Assembly: GCA_942159475.1 (NCBI GenBank)
Contig: OW804098.1
Coordinates: 8,512,773 to 8,576,772 of the forward strand
Source: Sthenelais limicola
Lineage: Eukaryota > Annelida > Polychaeta > Phyllodocida > Sigalionidae
Direction: 5' to 3'
DNA length: 64,000 bases
The position numbers and the translations under genes were made by a program. Under the pieces are notes generated by a model, which searched no databases, was not told where the DNA came from, and saw only the letters and a program-made list of their open reading frames with translations. This document shows, piece by piece, positions 43,901 to 55,954 of this stretch (position 1 is the first letter of the stretch; the number at the start of each line of letters is the position of its first letter).

Positions 43901-44613
43901 ATGTATACTACCAATATGTGTACAGGAGTTTTGTGGTTGAGTTTATAGTTGGCTGAGTCAGTAGAATTGATTTTCATTAAATGTTTTTATTTATTTGTAA
44001 TGAGGCGCAACGGCGCAACTGATGTCAGTCATTATATAATCATCATGTGGATCACTCTCACAAGATAGAGGTTAATCCCTATTGCCAATTATTACACTAT
44101 ACTTGTATATATACTTCTTGTAAATTTATTAATCTTAATGCTCAATGGGTCACACATTACATAGTGGTTATCCCATCATTATTATAATCATAACAGTCTT
44201 ATTATATATCATCCTACCACCATGGAAGGTGCTGTACCCAGTGGAAATAAAATCTTTAAAAAAAATAGAAGGGGGAGGGGAAACACGAACATGTATTAAC
44301 TATTAGAAATGTGATTTCACTCTATCTAAAGGAATAGAAGGATCGGCGAAAGTGGAAATATAATCATTACTTCATAAAGAGAATGAGCTTAATATGGACT
44401 CTTTAATATGATCTAAGGATGTATTCCAAGTATACAATCTACACCATACAGAGTAATATGGCCATTTAACTCTAAGATCTATCCTATAGCAATCTCTCTT
44501 ATTTTAACAATCTAATTCTAGTGGGTCATTATTATCGAGTAGACATAGGCGTACACGACTTACTTGGGGTCAAGGTCAATGAACTCCATGAGTATGACCA
44601 GAATTCTACTTTT
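43901..44613. other. no gene; retroposon tail inside
   Basis: Only the family G tail at 44206-44264 is recognisable. Confidence 0.35.
44206..44264 (+). repeat. family G retroposon tail, copy 2
   Basis: CATCCTACCACCATGG ... GTGCTGTACCCAGTGGAAAT with a short A tail. Confidence 0.65.
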
Positions 44614-44838
44614 GGGTCAGATTTTCAGAAAATGTACAATTGGCAGCTCTACACATTTAGTAAATCCTCCTAAGTTAGACCGACAAATCGTCAACACTAG
44701 ATATACTTAGTATTGCCTTGATTCCAACAATCTGTTAGCTTATGTTGAACAGTATTTTGAACCTGATTTCTGCCTTAAATTTGGGTTATTTGAGAGGATT
44801 GGTGAAGGGGAATTGTACATTTTCTTGCGACTTCACCC
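44614..44838 (+). mobile_element. family A copy, A-III
   Basis: The right end is damaged (TTTCTTGCGACTTCACCC). TTTT on both sides. Confidence 0.85.
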
Positions 44839-44983
44839 TTTTGTGCCACAATGACTTGATGGTATGTCTAGCTTCATTACATGCTATGTCACATGCTATC
44901 ATACAGCACCATTTCACAAAGAACGCTTGGTAGACGCTGAGTAAACCGCCAGCTCCAATATCTGGATCTATTATCTCTTATTT

Positions 44984-45180
44984 GGGTAAAGTCTTCAGAA
45001 AATGTACAATTCGCCTTCACCAATCCCCTCAAATAACCCAAATTTAAGACGAAAATCAGGTTCAAAATACAGTTTTACATAACCCGACAGATCTATTGAA
45101 TGAATACAATACAGAATACACTCATATATACTCAGTATTTATCATTTTTCACTCAAATTTAGCAGAATTTGAGAGATGTT
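44984..45180 (-). mobile_element. family A copy, A-III, right end lost
   Basis: The left end is GGGTAAAGTCTTCAG. The element breaks off after GAATTTGAGAGATG. Confidence 0.8.
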
Positions 45181-45350
45181 TTTTTGAGGTGCTGAAGACC
45201 TCCCAATTGCTGGAGAAATCCTCTCATGGCAGTTAGTCTGCAATACAATGTTTTCCAAATAAATAGAACCTATTTTAGGATTAGATTATTAAGACTATCA
45301 CAGAAGAAATAGTGGAATGAATGTTGCATGCAGTAAGTCCAAAGCAATGA

Positions 45351-45394
45351 TTATAGTAGGTACTATAATCTTTTATAGTAGGTACTATAATCTT
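45351..45394. repeat. 22-bp tandem duplication
   Basis: TTATAGTAGGTACTATAATC followed by TT, repeated twice in direct order. Each unit contains the near-palindrome TATAGTAGGTACTATA. Confidence 0.85.
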
Positions 45395-45668
45395 TGTCCT
45401 AAAGAAGGATGCATCGTTGACGTTGCTCTCCCGACCCTGGACCTAGAGCTGGACATGTGGATATTTAGGAACCCTGTAAATAACACCTATTACATAATTA
45501 ACGGGAATTCCCAGGGTACTCCATTTCAAAAGAGCCCATTACCTCTGCAGTGCAGTGTTTGGTGTGTGCGGTTGTGTTTATTTCATTTGTTCATAACCTC
45601 TCTAACATATATAAACCTGAATGTCCGCAGATGTGCAGGGGGCCTGCAATACCATCTCAACAGCATAT

Positions 45669-45903
45669 GGGTCAGATTTTCAGAAAATGTACAATTCGCC
45701 TTCACCAATCCTCTCAAATAACCCACATTTAAGACAAAAATGAGCTTCAAAATGCAGTTTAACATAACAGAACTGATACTTTAAATCAATGCGATAACAA
45801 ATATACTCAGATATACCCGGTATTCATCATTTTTCAGCCTTATTTAGGAGAATTTCATAAATGTGTGGAGCTGTCAGTTGTACATTTTCTGAAAATCTGA
45901 CCT
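45669..45903 (-). mobile_element. family A copy, A-I
   Basis: The right end is GACCT. ATAT on both sides. Confidence 0.9.
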
Positions 45904-46193
45904 ATATATACCATAGAACTAAAGGGGCACCTAAATTTAGAGAAAAATCCTATATTAAACCAAAATGAACAGATGATCAAGTTCTTAATTGTTATTTGTT
46001 ACTAACTAAAGATATAATTTATCCGTATCAGATCAACAACCGAAACGTATGTTAAAGTTTGTAGAGTGATGTGTAATTCGTGTTGTAAGAATGATCGGGA
46101 TGGGTAAGTTTATAGTCTTTGTAATATTTGTCTTTGGATAAAATTTAATTTAAAGCCTGAATTTCGCATGTAGAATCAAGACTCTTTGTTATA

Positions 46194-46373
46194 CAGTGAA
46201 ACCTCACATAAAGACCCCCTCTCTATAGCGACCACCTCCTGCCTCGCTATTAAGACCAGTTTCTCTCAGTCCCGAATTGCTTTTCTCTTATTAGCCCCTC
46301 TAATGGGACCACCTCGCTATTAAGACCAGTTTCTCTCAGTCCCACGGGTGGTCTCAATAGAGAGGTTCCACCG
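46194..46373. mobile_element. TA-flanked miniature element (family J)
   Basis: 180 bp between TA dinucleotides. The ends read CAGTGAAACCTC and GAGAGGTTCCACCG. It holds an internal duplication of CTCGCTATTAAGACCAGTTT (two copies about 70 bp apart). The ends resemble CAGTGGAACCTC-type mariner/Tigger relatives in many animals. A loose end of the same family is at about 51043-51069. Confidence 0.75.
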
Positions 46374-46587
46374 TAATATTAAACTCTTTGTTATTACATT
46401 TGGTTACTTTTACCTACCTTTTATTCATATTAAACAGATTGAGTAAATTCAGGTTTGTGGTACGTGACGTGCATCCTATCATTAATGGTAGTAATTTACC
46501 ACATGTGTCCGGGTTTTTGCTCATGTTAGACTCCAATCACTTAGTGATAGTACATCACATATCGTTATTGGATAGGAACAACCGATA

Positions 46588-46929
46588 GGGGATTTGCATA
46601 ACCGCCATTTTGAATCTTGATTCGCATGGAATTATGGAACTAATGGTACAGTCTAATATCTATATAAAACATGCCATGTTCAGCATGGAATATTTATCAA
46701 TGCTCTAATGTCAATATTCATGTGTTTTACATGTGTCCATGACATAAGTCCCCCTCTTTCCCATCATGCATTTGGTTTTCATAGATGGTTTATACAAGCT
46801 GGGATATTAGTGAAAACATTCTTGCAATTTTCGATTCAAATGTTTCCAAACGTTTGTATGTCAGATTTCATCAGAATCCATCCCAGAATGCACAGTGATA
46901 GGCATGCGCAGTGAGACATGCAACTCCCC
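46588..46929. mobile_element. family D miniature element, copy 2
   Basis: 342 bp flanked by TA; the right end is mutated (ATGCAACTCCCC). Confidence 0.8.
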
Positions 46930-46984
46930 TATTGGGGGACAAATCATTGCCTCTGGTTGATACTCTCACTATTCTACCTACCAT

Positions 46985-48658
46985 GGTCCTGGGTATGACC
47001 ATAAAGTGTCTGTCTCTTTTTCTGCCTCTCTCCCTTCTTCTCTATCTCTATCTCCTGGGTTACATCATAAATTGCCTCCCTCTCCGCTCTCCCGCCCTTG
47101 ATATAACCCTCTTAACTGTGTTGATAAGGGCGTAAAGCAACCAATCTCACTCACTCACTCCCTCTCCGCTCTCCCGCCCTTGATATAACCCTCTTAACTG
47201 TGTTGATAAGGGCGTAAAGCAACCAATCGCACTCACTCACTCACTCACTCCCTCTCAGCTCTCCCGCCCTTGATATAACCATATTAAATGTGTTGATAAG
47301 GGCGTAAAGCAACCAATCTCACTCACTCACTCCCTCTCAGCTCTCCCACCCTTGATATAACCATCTTAACTGTGTTGATAAGGGCGTAAAGCAACCAATC
47401 GCACTCACTCCCTCACTCCCTCTCAGCTCTCCCGCCCTTGATATAACCATATTAAATGTGTTGATAAGGGCATAAAGCAACCAATCGCACTCACTCACTC
47501 ACTCCCTCTCAGCTCTCCCGCCCTTGATATAACCATATTAAATGTGTTGATAAGGGCGTAAAGCAACCAATCTCACTCACTCACTCACTCTCAGCTCTCC
47601 CGCCCTTGATATAACCATATTAAATGTGTTGATAAGGGCGTAAAGCAACCAATCTCACTCACTCACTCCCTCTCAGCTCTCCCACCCTTGATATAACCAT
47701 CTTAACTGTGTTGATAAGGGCGTAAAGCAACCAATCGCACTCACTCCCTCACTCCCTCTCAGCTCTCCCGCCCTTGATATAACCATATTAAATGTGTTGA
47801 TAAGGGCATAAAGCAACCAATCGCACTCACTCACTCACTCCCTCTCAGCTCTCCCGCCCTTGATATAAACATATTAAATGTGTTGATGAGGGCGTAAAGC
47901 AACCAATCTCACTCACTCACTCACTCTCAGCTCTCCCGCCCTTGATATAACCATATTAAATGTGTTGATAAGGGCGTAAAGCAACCAATCTCACTCACTC
48001 ACTCCCTCTCAGCTCTTCCACCTTTGATATAACCATATTAAATGTGTTGATAAGGGCATAAAGCAACCAATCGCACTCACTCACTCACTCCCTCTCAGCT
48101 CTCCCGCCCTTGATATAACCATATTTAATGTGTTGATAAGGGCGTAAAGCAACCAATCTCACTCACTCACTCCCTCTCAGCTCTCCCGCCCTTGATATAA
48201 CCATATTAGATGTGTTGATAAGGGCGTAAAGCAACCAATCTCACTCACTCACTCCCTCTCAGCTCTCACGCCCTTGATATAACCATATTAGATGTGTTAA
48301 TAAGGGCGTAAAGCAACCAATCTCACTCACTCACTCCCTCTCAGCTCTCACGCCCTTGATATAACCATATTAGATGTGTTAATAAGGGCGTAAAGCAACC
48401 AATCTCACTCACTCACTCCCTCTCAGCTCTCCCGCCCTTGATATAACCATATTAGATGTGTTGATAAGGGCGTAAAGCAACCAATCTCACTCACTCACTC
48501 CCTCTCAGCTCTCCCGCCCTTGATATAACCATATTAAATGTGTTGATAAGGGCGTAAAGCAACCAATCTCACTCACTCACTCCCTCTCAGCTCTCCCGCC
48601 CTTGATATAACCATATTAAATGTGTTGATAAGGGCGTAAAGCAACCAATCTCACTCAC
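46985..48658 (+). mobile_element. retroposon with amplified 3' unit (family Q), copy 1
   Basis: Begins GGTCCTGGGTATGACC and a C/T-rich stretch, then carries 19 tandem units of about 82 bp (47077-48658). Each unit contains CTCTCCCGCCCTTGATATAA ... GTTGATAAGGGCGTAAAGC and a CACT tail. It is bounded by a perfect 15-bp duplication (TATTCTACCTACCAT at 46970-46984 and 48659-48673). GCCCTTGAT and TTGATAAGGGC can pair, giving each unit a 3'-end-like hairpin. Confidence 0.85.
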
Positions 48659-48673
48659 TATTCTACCTACCAT

Positions 48674-48864
48674 TAACATTATCTCATCAACTTATAGAAT
48701 TGTCTGATTGTAAACATACCAATAAGACATTCAGCTCATGTTAACCTATAAATAGACACCATCACATTCAGGATCTGACGGAAGACAGGGTCTGACCCTA
48801 GTCACTAGTCTAATAGGCATATGCCACTATTTACTCCTGAATAAAGAAATGTTCAAAAAAAAAT
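48674..48864 (+). mobile_element. poly(A) retroposon with long target duplication
   Basis: Ends GAATAAAGAAATGTTC and an A run. The 42 bp before the retroposon next to it (46943-46984) recur after the A run (48865-48895), continuing at 49108-49118 beyond a family C insertion. The duplication is therefore unusually long. The family is unknown. Confidence 0.6.
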
Positions 48865-48895
48865 ATCATTGCCTCTGGTTGATACTCTCACTATT

Positions 48896-49103
48896 CACTC
48901 TAGGCCTCAGATCAGATAAAAATGGTATGTCAGTGGTTGGACGCCTACTGCGCTAATGGTTTTCACAGGCCTGGGACTCGGCATTTTAATGGGAATATGG
49001 TGACATTTTGCGGTCTTAATGGAATTATAATGGCACTTTGCGGTTTGAGGCGAGAGGCTTTCCCTTCGTTTGAAGGGACTCTCTCAACTTTGGGCCTAGA
49101 CTG
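48896..49103 (-). mobile_element. family C miniature element
   Basis: 208 bp with ends CACTCTAGGCC and GGCCTAGACTG; TATT on both sides. It is inverted relative to the copies at 50678 and 54063. It contains GTCCCTTC...GAAGGGAC-type short hairpins. The CACT start with 4-bp duplications would suit Chapaev-like transposons. Confidence 0.8.
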
Positions 49104-49391
49104 TATTCTACCTACCATGGCCCCTTTTACTGGATCCTCCCGGGCGGCGGTTCCTCCTGCTGGTTGCTCCAGTAGGACGGGTTATCTATGATAACAGGTG
49201 AAACCTCCTCCTCTTCCTCTCACCTCCTCCTCCTCCTGCTTCTGATCCTCCAGGGGAAACTATACTAGAGGATATCTTTATGCCAGTCGGCAGTAGACGA
49301 TGATGATCCCGATGATCACCAGCCTTGGGTCAGGCAATAATACTTTCAACTTGCAACTTGCAACTTTCAATTGCATTCAGAATATGAATAT

Positions 49392-49619
49392 GGGTCAGGT
49401 TTTCAGAAAATGCACTTCTCCCATCCTTTTAAATAACTCAAATTTCAGACAAAAATAAAGTTTAAAATACAGTTTAACCTAACCAAACAGATTGCTAGAA
49501 TCAATGCAATGCCGAATATACTCAAATTTACCTAGTGTTGACCAAATTGCAGCCTAATTTAGCGGAATTTACTAAATGTATACAGCTGCCAATTGTACAT
49601 TTTCTGACAAATCTCACCC
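49392..49619 (-). mobile_element. family A copy, A-II
   Basis: ATAT on both sides. A small deletion lies near the left inner edge. Confidence 0.87.
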
Positions 49620-50677
49620 ATATATTATAAGGAGGTTTTCCCCGTAAGCGTGTTGTAGCAATAGTGCAACTTATGCACAATATACCAGTGTGTGCATAGA
49701 TCTACATGGAATGTCCTGTAGTTATAGGAACTGTAGTCTAGCTATACCAGAGCTATTAAATACTACCCATGGTATCAGGCAAGATGATATAGTAAGTAGT
49801 CTATGTACTCCAAGTGGCAGGGCGAATATAATGATGACCTTTTTTCGGTTCTTAATGTATGTATATGGTGCCACATGTTGCCAGAGCCCTCTGGTGACGA
49901 AGGATTGTGTTTTCTCTCGGTCAATACATAACTGTTCCTGCCCTGAAATAGTATCTCCGGGTTTATTTGAACACACGACGTCGTCTAAGATTACAATGCG
50001 AATGGGAATCGTATTTAACCGTGCATTGCATAATAACCCGACTGCTCTGTGGTTCTAGTGGGGTACTTCCATGGTGACTCAAGCCCCGGGCTAAAGTGGA
50101 ATAAATGATTATAGTTTTCCTCCTCCTCAGGTATCTCCCATTGTCAGTCCTTTATGTGAAATGTAACCGCCAGATCAACGAAGGCAACACCTTTGATCCT
50201 ATATATATGTGTGTATCTGGTACTGAACTTGAACAATGTATCACACTCTGCTACACGTACGTATCTCTTTCGAAGAATCTCATTTAATAATCCAATGTGT
50301 TGCGATATATATTAGAGAATCGCACTCTGCTACTCCTATCTCTTTGGAAGAATCTCATTTAATAATCCACCAATGTGTTGCGATATATTAAAGAATAGGT
50401 AGTTAACACTTAATGATCCTTCACGTCGATAATAAGTAATCACAGCTCAATGATATATATATGTCTAAACCCTCCCTGGATGCAACTATAGGAAGGCAAA
50501 AGGCTGGTAAGACTAATTCGTGTAGAAAGGCAGAGCCAAGTTTCCCAACTGACTGAGCCTCCTATGGTAGGTGGATGGAGGAGAGAAAGGGTAGGTGTAG
50601 CCTATAGGTGGGTGGTTCAGTAATGGTGCACAGGGGCATGGTACATCATCCTTCATGATAACAAGCATGAACCAATA
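49620..50677. other. no recognisable gene; one tandem duplication
   Basis: The 122-codon open frame 49690-50058 shows no recognised domain. A direct duplication of about 79 bp lies at 50244-50396 (units start CACTCTGCTAC). Confidence 0.4.
50244..50396. repeat. 79-bp tandem duplication
   Basis: Two copies of CACTCTGCTAC ... GAAGAATCTCATTTAATAAT ... GTGTTGCGATATAT, diverged by small indels. Confidence 0.85.
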
Positions 50678-50879
50678 CACTCTAGGCCCAAAGATGATAG
50701 AGTCCCTTCAAACGAAGGGAAAGCCTCTTGCCTCAAACTACAAAGTGTCATTATAATTCCATCAATACCGCAAAATGTCATTATATTCCCAGTAAAACGC
50801 CGAGTTCTAGGCCAGGAAACCGATGAGCGATAGGCTGACATATCATTCTTATCTGATTTGAGGGTTTGGACCTAGAGCG
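50678..50879 (+). mobile_element. family C miniature element
   Basis: 202 bp, ends CACTCTAGGCCC and GGACCTAGAGCG, with AATA on both sides. Confidence 0.83.
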
Positions 50880-51042
50880 AATAAATCAGATGCTTGATCC
50901 CTTAATTTTTAATTGTGACGGACTCGAAACATTTCACGTTGTTTTTAACAATCAAGAGCTATCAAAAAACTATAAGTACAGCTACCACAATATAGTAGTG
51001 TGGTAAATGAATATGTTATATTGTCTTAGACGGTCTTCCTAG

Positions 51043-51069
51043 GGTGGTCTCAATACAGAGGTTCCACTG
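51043..51069. mobile_element. family J end fragment
   Basis: GGTGGTCTCAATACAGAGGT then TCCACTG before TA; matches the right end of the copy at 46194. Confidence 0.55.
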
Positions 51070-51107
51070 TATCTTTATAGAATTAACTTGCAGTTGTGAC
51101 AACAATA

Positions 51108-51310
51108 GGGTCAGATTTTCAGAAAATGTACAATTCACCTTCACCAATCCTCTCAAATAACCAAAATTTCAGACGAAAATAAAGTTAAAAATACAATGCA
51201 ATGCCAAATATACTCGAATTTACCTAGTATTGACCAAATTGCAGCCTAATTCTGCACAATTTACTAAATGTGTAGAGCTGCCAATTGTACATTTTCTGAA
51301 AATCTGGCCA
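51108..51310 (-). mobile_element. family A copy, A-II, internally deleted
   Basis: AATA on both sides. About 30 bp are missing from the centre; the right end is CTGGCCA. Confidence 0.85.
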
Positions 51311-51869
51311 AATAGTCTACTGGTTGGCTATTAAAGTATCAATACCTCCATGCCAAATGATGGATATATGGTTTACACTTTTTACACTTACAGGATGGTT
51401 TGAAAAAAAATAATTACAAAATAAATGTGACAAAAGGGTCGGACGACAAGCTCATGGAATTAGATTCCATGTTTTCCCGCTGTTTGTTACCTTTTCTGGA
51501 GAAGAACATTTCTGTGCCCTCCCCCGACTCCTATATGACATGATCCCTCAAACCCAAGAGAACCTCGGTGCTCGCCTCCTCCTCCTCCACTCTCACCACA
51601 ATCTAGCCCAGACCAAGACAAGGTAAGAGTAGCACCATTTCCTCACTGGGTCATGTGCCTCAGCCAATATGCACCCGCTTAATGATGTTGATAAATTCCT
51701 CCAGGGCGATTATCAGGGCGGCAGGGGGGGGAGGGGGGGGGGGGGGAGGGAGGGCGGGAATGGTATGGATCACACCTTTATCAGATAGGTTCATCATCAG
51801 GGTAAGTCAGGTCACGGGTGCTGCTGGGTGGTTTGATTTTGAAGGTGAGCTTCATAGAAATCTCTATGT
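51311..51869. other. no gene; G tract
   Basis: A G-rich run lies at about 51723-51755. No recognised coding sequence. Confidence 0.35.
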
Positions 51870-52103
51870 GGGTCAGATCGCCAGAAAATGTACAATTGGC
51901 AGCTCTACACATTTGGTAAAGTTTGCTAAATTAGACTGAGAAATTATGAATAATGGGTATATCAGAGTATCTCTGGCGTTGTGTTGATAAAACATGTCTC
52001 TTTCAATGCGTTAAAGCGTATTTTGAACGTCGGTTTACTCTTAAATAGGGTCATTTGAAAGGATTGGTGAAGGTGAATTGTACATATTCTGAAAATCTGA
52101 CCC
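51870..52103 (+). mobile_element. family A copy, divergent
   Basis: The left end is GGGTCAGATCGCCAG. The centre differs from all three subfamilies (ATCTCTGGCGTTGTGTTGAT). Flanks ATGT and GTAT. Confidence 0.85.
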
Positions 52104-52204
52104 GTATATACACTGGTAATCATCGCTATTGAATAACCTTCGAGGGAAAGATACTGGAGAAGTAATATTATATCATGATCTGCCATGAATACAATAAGTT
52201 ATGT

Positions 52205-52439
52205 GGGTCCGATTTTCAGAAAATGTACAATTCGCCTTCACCAATCCTCTCAAATAACCCACATTTAAGACAAAAATGAGCTTGAAAATGCAGTTTAACA
52301 TAACATAACTGATACTCAAAGTCAATGCGATCCCAAATATACTCAGATATACCCGGTATTCATCATTTTTTAGCCTAATTTAGCAGAAGTTCCTAAATGT
52401 GTAGAGCTGCCAATTGTACATTTTCTGAAAATCTGACCC
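52205..52439 (-). mobile_element. family A copy, A-I
   Basis: ATGT on both sides; left end GGGTCCG. Confidence 0.9.
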
Positions 52440-53127
52440 ATGTAGCAACGTCGTGTGGATGTCAATGAAACCACATCTGCAGGTTAACGTGTATATTTCA
52501 TATCAGGGATCCGAGATTATTTGGAACAGGAGCAGGATATAGACGTATCTTTTTGTCAAACACTGTTATGTGGAGAATAGGAATGACACACTTATCATGG
52601 ATGGCTGCTTATGTCATAAACAAGCGATTGGTAGACTCTTATAATAATATTATACACTCAATCCCTAGAACCAACAAGAATACTATAGGGTCAATGCGAT
52701 TGATAAGTGATTTGTAAACGTGCCCTTAAGGGTTTCATGTGCCATTGTATATGATTATCATCAATGAAGAATAAACAGACCAAACATGATTGGATGTCAT
52801 CAATTGTCTTTTGGTGGTTCGATAGGAGAGATCATGATGTTTTTGTATTGAGATAATTCTCATTATGATAAGATTTAAAACTCTTATCCACTCACAACAA
52901 AGTCAGGTCATGCGTCGAAAAGGACGAACTAAACTTGGATTAGAATTGTAAATGCCCCGAAGGTCCATTGCCATTATCACGACCAGCCGGCCGACTGTAA
53001 TACTTAACATTGTGTTTTTTGCCGTGCGGTGGCCGTACACCCATGCGGCCGTGGTAATGGAGAATGGCCTTAAGGAAATAACAATTTCTGTTAAAACAAA
53101 GTCAGAAATTGCAGTCATGAGCATTAA
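52440..53127. other. no recognisable feature
   Basis: The open frames at 52903-53295 partly run through the palindromic element next door and are not genes. Confidence 0.3.
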
Positions 53128-53329
53128 ACCCTGCACACACACAGCCGATTTGCACCCCGATTGTCCCCCCGATTTGGGTCTCCTGATGAATTCTAGGATT
53201 TCATTTCCAATCCTCGTTGATGTTATTTCAAAAACATAAACCAGGATTTGAAATGAAATCCTAAGATTCATCAGGAGACCCACATCGTGAGACAATCGGG
53301 GGCCAAATCGGCCATGTGTGCGTCAGCCT
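53128..53329. mobile_element. family H palindromic element, copy 2
   Basis: 202 bp between TTAA (53124-53127) and TTAA (53330-53333). Long imperfect hairpin with the same arms as 29743-29942 (GATTTGGGTCTCCTGATGAA). The left tip has diverged. Confidence 0.8.
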
Positions 53330-53653
53330 TTAACCTGAATTAGAGGCGTATTCCTTCTGAACTATCTCAGGAGGAGGATGGGGAGAAGTTGTTGGTCCGT
53401 AGTCACGGTACATCAGACTTCACGCCTTGCTGGTTCATCAATGTAATGTTGTTACACCTCCTCCCAAACAGTATTACACCTGCAGCTCAACATACCGCCT
53501 CCTCCAGTGACTCCACCTTTACCTGCTGATGGTCCACAGGTGTGATTGCACCCCATACTCTCCACTATAGCCTCCTCCAGTACGCCTGTTGCCATGGAAA
53601 CTACTACTCTAGGCGAGTCGGAGGCCCTATACCCATGAATACATGTAGTAAAA

Positions 53654-53888
53654 GGGTAAGATTTTCAGAAAATGTACAATTCGCCTTCACCAATATTCTC
53701 AAATAACCCAAATTTCAGATGAAAATAAAGTTCAAAATACAGTTCAACCTAGGCAAACAGATTGCTAGAATCAATGCAACGCAAAATATACTCGAATGTC
53801 CCTAGTATTGACCAAATTGCAGCTTAATTTAGCAGAATTTCCTAAATGTGTACCGCTGCCAATTGTACATTTTCTGAAATTCTGACCC
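53654..53888 (-). mobile_element. family A copy, A-II
   Basis: The left end is GGGTAAG. TGTAGTAAA occurs directly on both sides, a duplication of at least 9 bp. Confidence 0.87.
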
Positions 53889-54062
53889 TTGTAGTAAATA
53901 GTGTGGAGGTGTTGTGAAGACGAGAGTCACAAGTACAGCAGTAATTCAGGCCGAGAAACAAAACCTATTATTGGCAGGACTAGTTGTATGTGTGGGTCAA
54001 TTGGTGTAGATATAGCACTGGAGGAAAACATTACGTAGCAGCTACCAAGGACAGTCCTTAGA

Positions 54063-54281
54063 CAGTCTAGGTCCAAAGTTGTGAGAGTCCCTTCAAACGA
54101 AGGGAAAGCCTTTCGCCTCAGACCGCAAAGTGTCATTATAATTCGGCAATTAAGACAGCAATATGTCATAGTATTCCCATTAAAACGCCGAGTCCTAGGC
54201 CAGGACACCGATTAGCGAAGTAGGCGTCTAATCACTGACATATACCATTCTTATCTGAGCTGAGGGTTTGGGCCTAGAGTG
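54063..54281 (+). mobile_element. family C miniature element
   Basis: 219 bp, ends CAGTCTAGGTCC and GGGCCTAGAGTG. Flanks TAGA and CAGA. Confidence 0.8.
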
Positions 54282-54427
54282 CAGATGCCATGAATCGTGG
54301 AACTCGGGGATTATCGGTTTTATTTTTAAATAGAGAATATGTCCACTCTTATTTAACATTTTCTTGGCTCCCTCTCCCACTCTTTATCTGTCATCCATTT
54401 ATTTATCTTGTAAATTACATACAGATC

Positions 54428-55251
54428 ATTGGTCCTGGGTAGGACCATGAAGTGCCTTTCTCTCTCTGTTTCTGTCTCTCTCTCCCTTCTTCTCTATCTC
54501 TATTTCCTGGGTAAGATCATAAACTGCTAGCTCCCTCTCAGCTCTCCCGCCCTTGATATAACCTTTAATGTGTTGATAAGGGCATAAAGCAACCAATCTC
54601 ACTCACTCACTCCCTCTCAGCTCTCCCGCCCTTGATATAACCTTTAATGTGTTGATAAGGGCATAAAGCAACCAATCTCACTCACTCACTCCCTCTCAGC
54701 TCTCCCGCCCTTGATATAACCTTCAATGTGTTGATAAGGGCGTAAAGCAACAAATCTCACTCACTCCCTCTCAGCTCTCCCGCCCTTGATATTACCATAT
54801 TAAATGTGTTGATAAGGGCGTAAAGCAACCAATCTCTCTCACTCACTCACTCACTCCCTCTCAGCTCTCCCGCCCTTGATATAACCTTCAATGTGTTAAT
54901 AAGGGCGTAAAGCAACCAATCTCTCTCCCTCACTCCCTCTCAGCTCTCCCGCCCTTGAAATAACCATATTAAATGTGTTAATAACGGCGTAAAGCAACCA
55001 ATCTCACTCACTCACTCCCTCTCAGCTCTCCCACCCTTGATATAACCTTCAATGTGTTGATAAGGGCGTAAAGCAACAAATCTCACTCACTCCCTCTCAG
55101 CTCTCCCGCCCTTGATAAAACCATATTAAATGTGTTGATAAGGGCATAAAGCAACCAATCTCACTCACTCACTCCCTCTCAGCTCTCCCGCCCTTGATAT
55201 AACCATATTAAATGTGTTAATAACGGCGTAAAGCAACCATCTCACTCACTC
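54428..55251 (+). mobile_element. family Q retroposon with amplified 3' unit, copy 2
   Basis: Same 5' part as copy 1 (TTGGTCCTGGGTAGGACCAT and a C/T-rich run), then 9 units of about 75-82 bp. Bounded by the perfect 11-bp duplication ACATACAGATC (54417-54427, 55252-55262). Units differ mainly in the presence of CATATTAAA and the number of CACT repeats. Confidence 0.85.
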
Positions 55252-55560
55252 ACATACAGATCTCTTTTTGTATTATCTATTGCATGAATAACAGCACGCT
55301 AATGGGTATCATATGGATGGTAATTCTATCACAATGTTCCCATTTAGACAACTTATTCGCTCCCTCTGATCCTGGAAAGAACATAGGCTTTAAATCAGTG
55401 CACAAATGAACGCTCAAAATGCTTGGCGCGCACGGTTAGTGACGTCACACCTTGGCCCTGTGACGTTGACGTCGACCTGCTACTTGGCACTGCGCCAGGG
55501 CAGAACCTTATGCGGTGCGTCTCAACATAACAATGAGATGTTGCGGCATATTTCCTCCCT

Positions 55561-55790
55561 GGGACAGGTTTTCAGAAAATGTACAATTCGCCTTCACCAA
55601 TCTCCTCAAATAACCCACATTTTAGACGAAAATAAAGTTTAAAATACAGTTCAAACTAACCAAAGAGATTGCTAGAATAATCAATGCAATGCCGAATATA
55701 CTCGAATTGACCTAGTATTGGCCAAATTGCAGCCTAGTTTTGTAAAATTTCCTAAATGTGCCAATTGTACATTTTCTGAAAATCTGACCC
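55561..55790 (-). mobile_element. family A copy, A-II
   Basis: The left end is GGGACAGGTTTTCAG. Flanks CCCT and ACCT. Confidence 0.86.
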
Positions 55791-55954
55791 ACCTAATTTA
55801 TGTACATACTGCACCCGGCAGGTCCATGAAACACGCTACTCGCAGGTAAAAACCAACCCTGCTGCCAGGATTTGATTGACAAAACTTAGGTCACTATTTG
55901 GCAGGCGGCAAAATCACTTGCTCTATAAATCTAGGGTTCATATATCCGTAATAT

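Noticed and set aside
47077..48658. Regular repeats that might suggest CRISPR
   Set aside because: Units are contiguous, with no unique spacers, the setting is eukaryotic, and target duplications show a retroposon.
49690..50058. 122-codon open frame
   Set aside because: No recognised domain, no splice or promoter context; likely chance.
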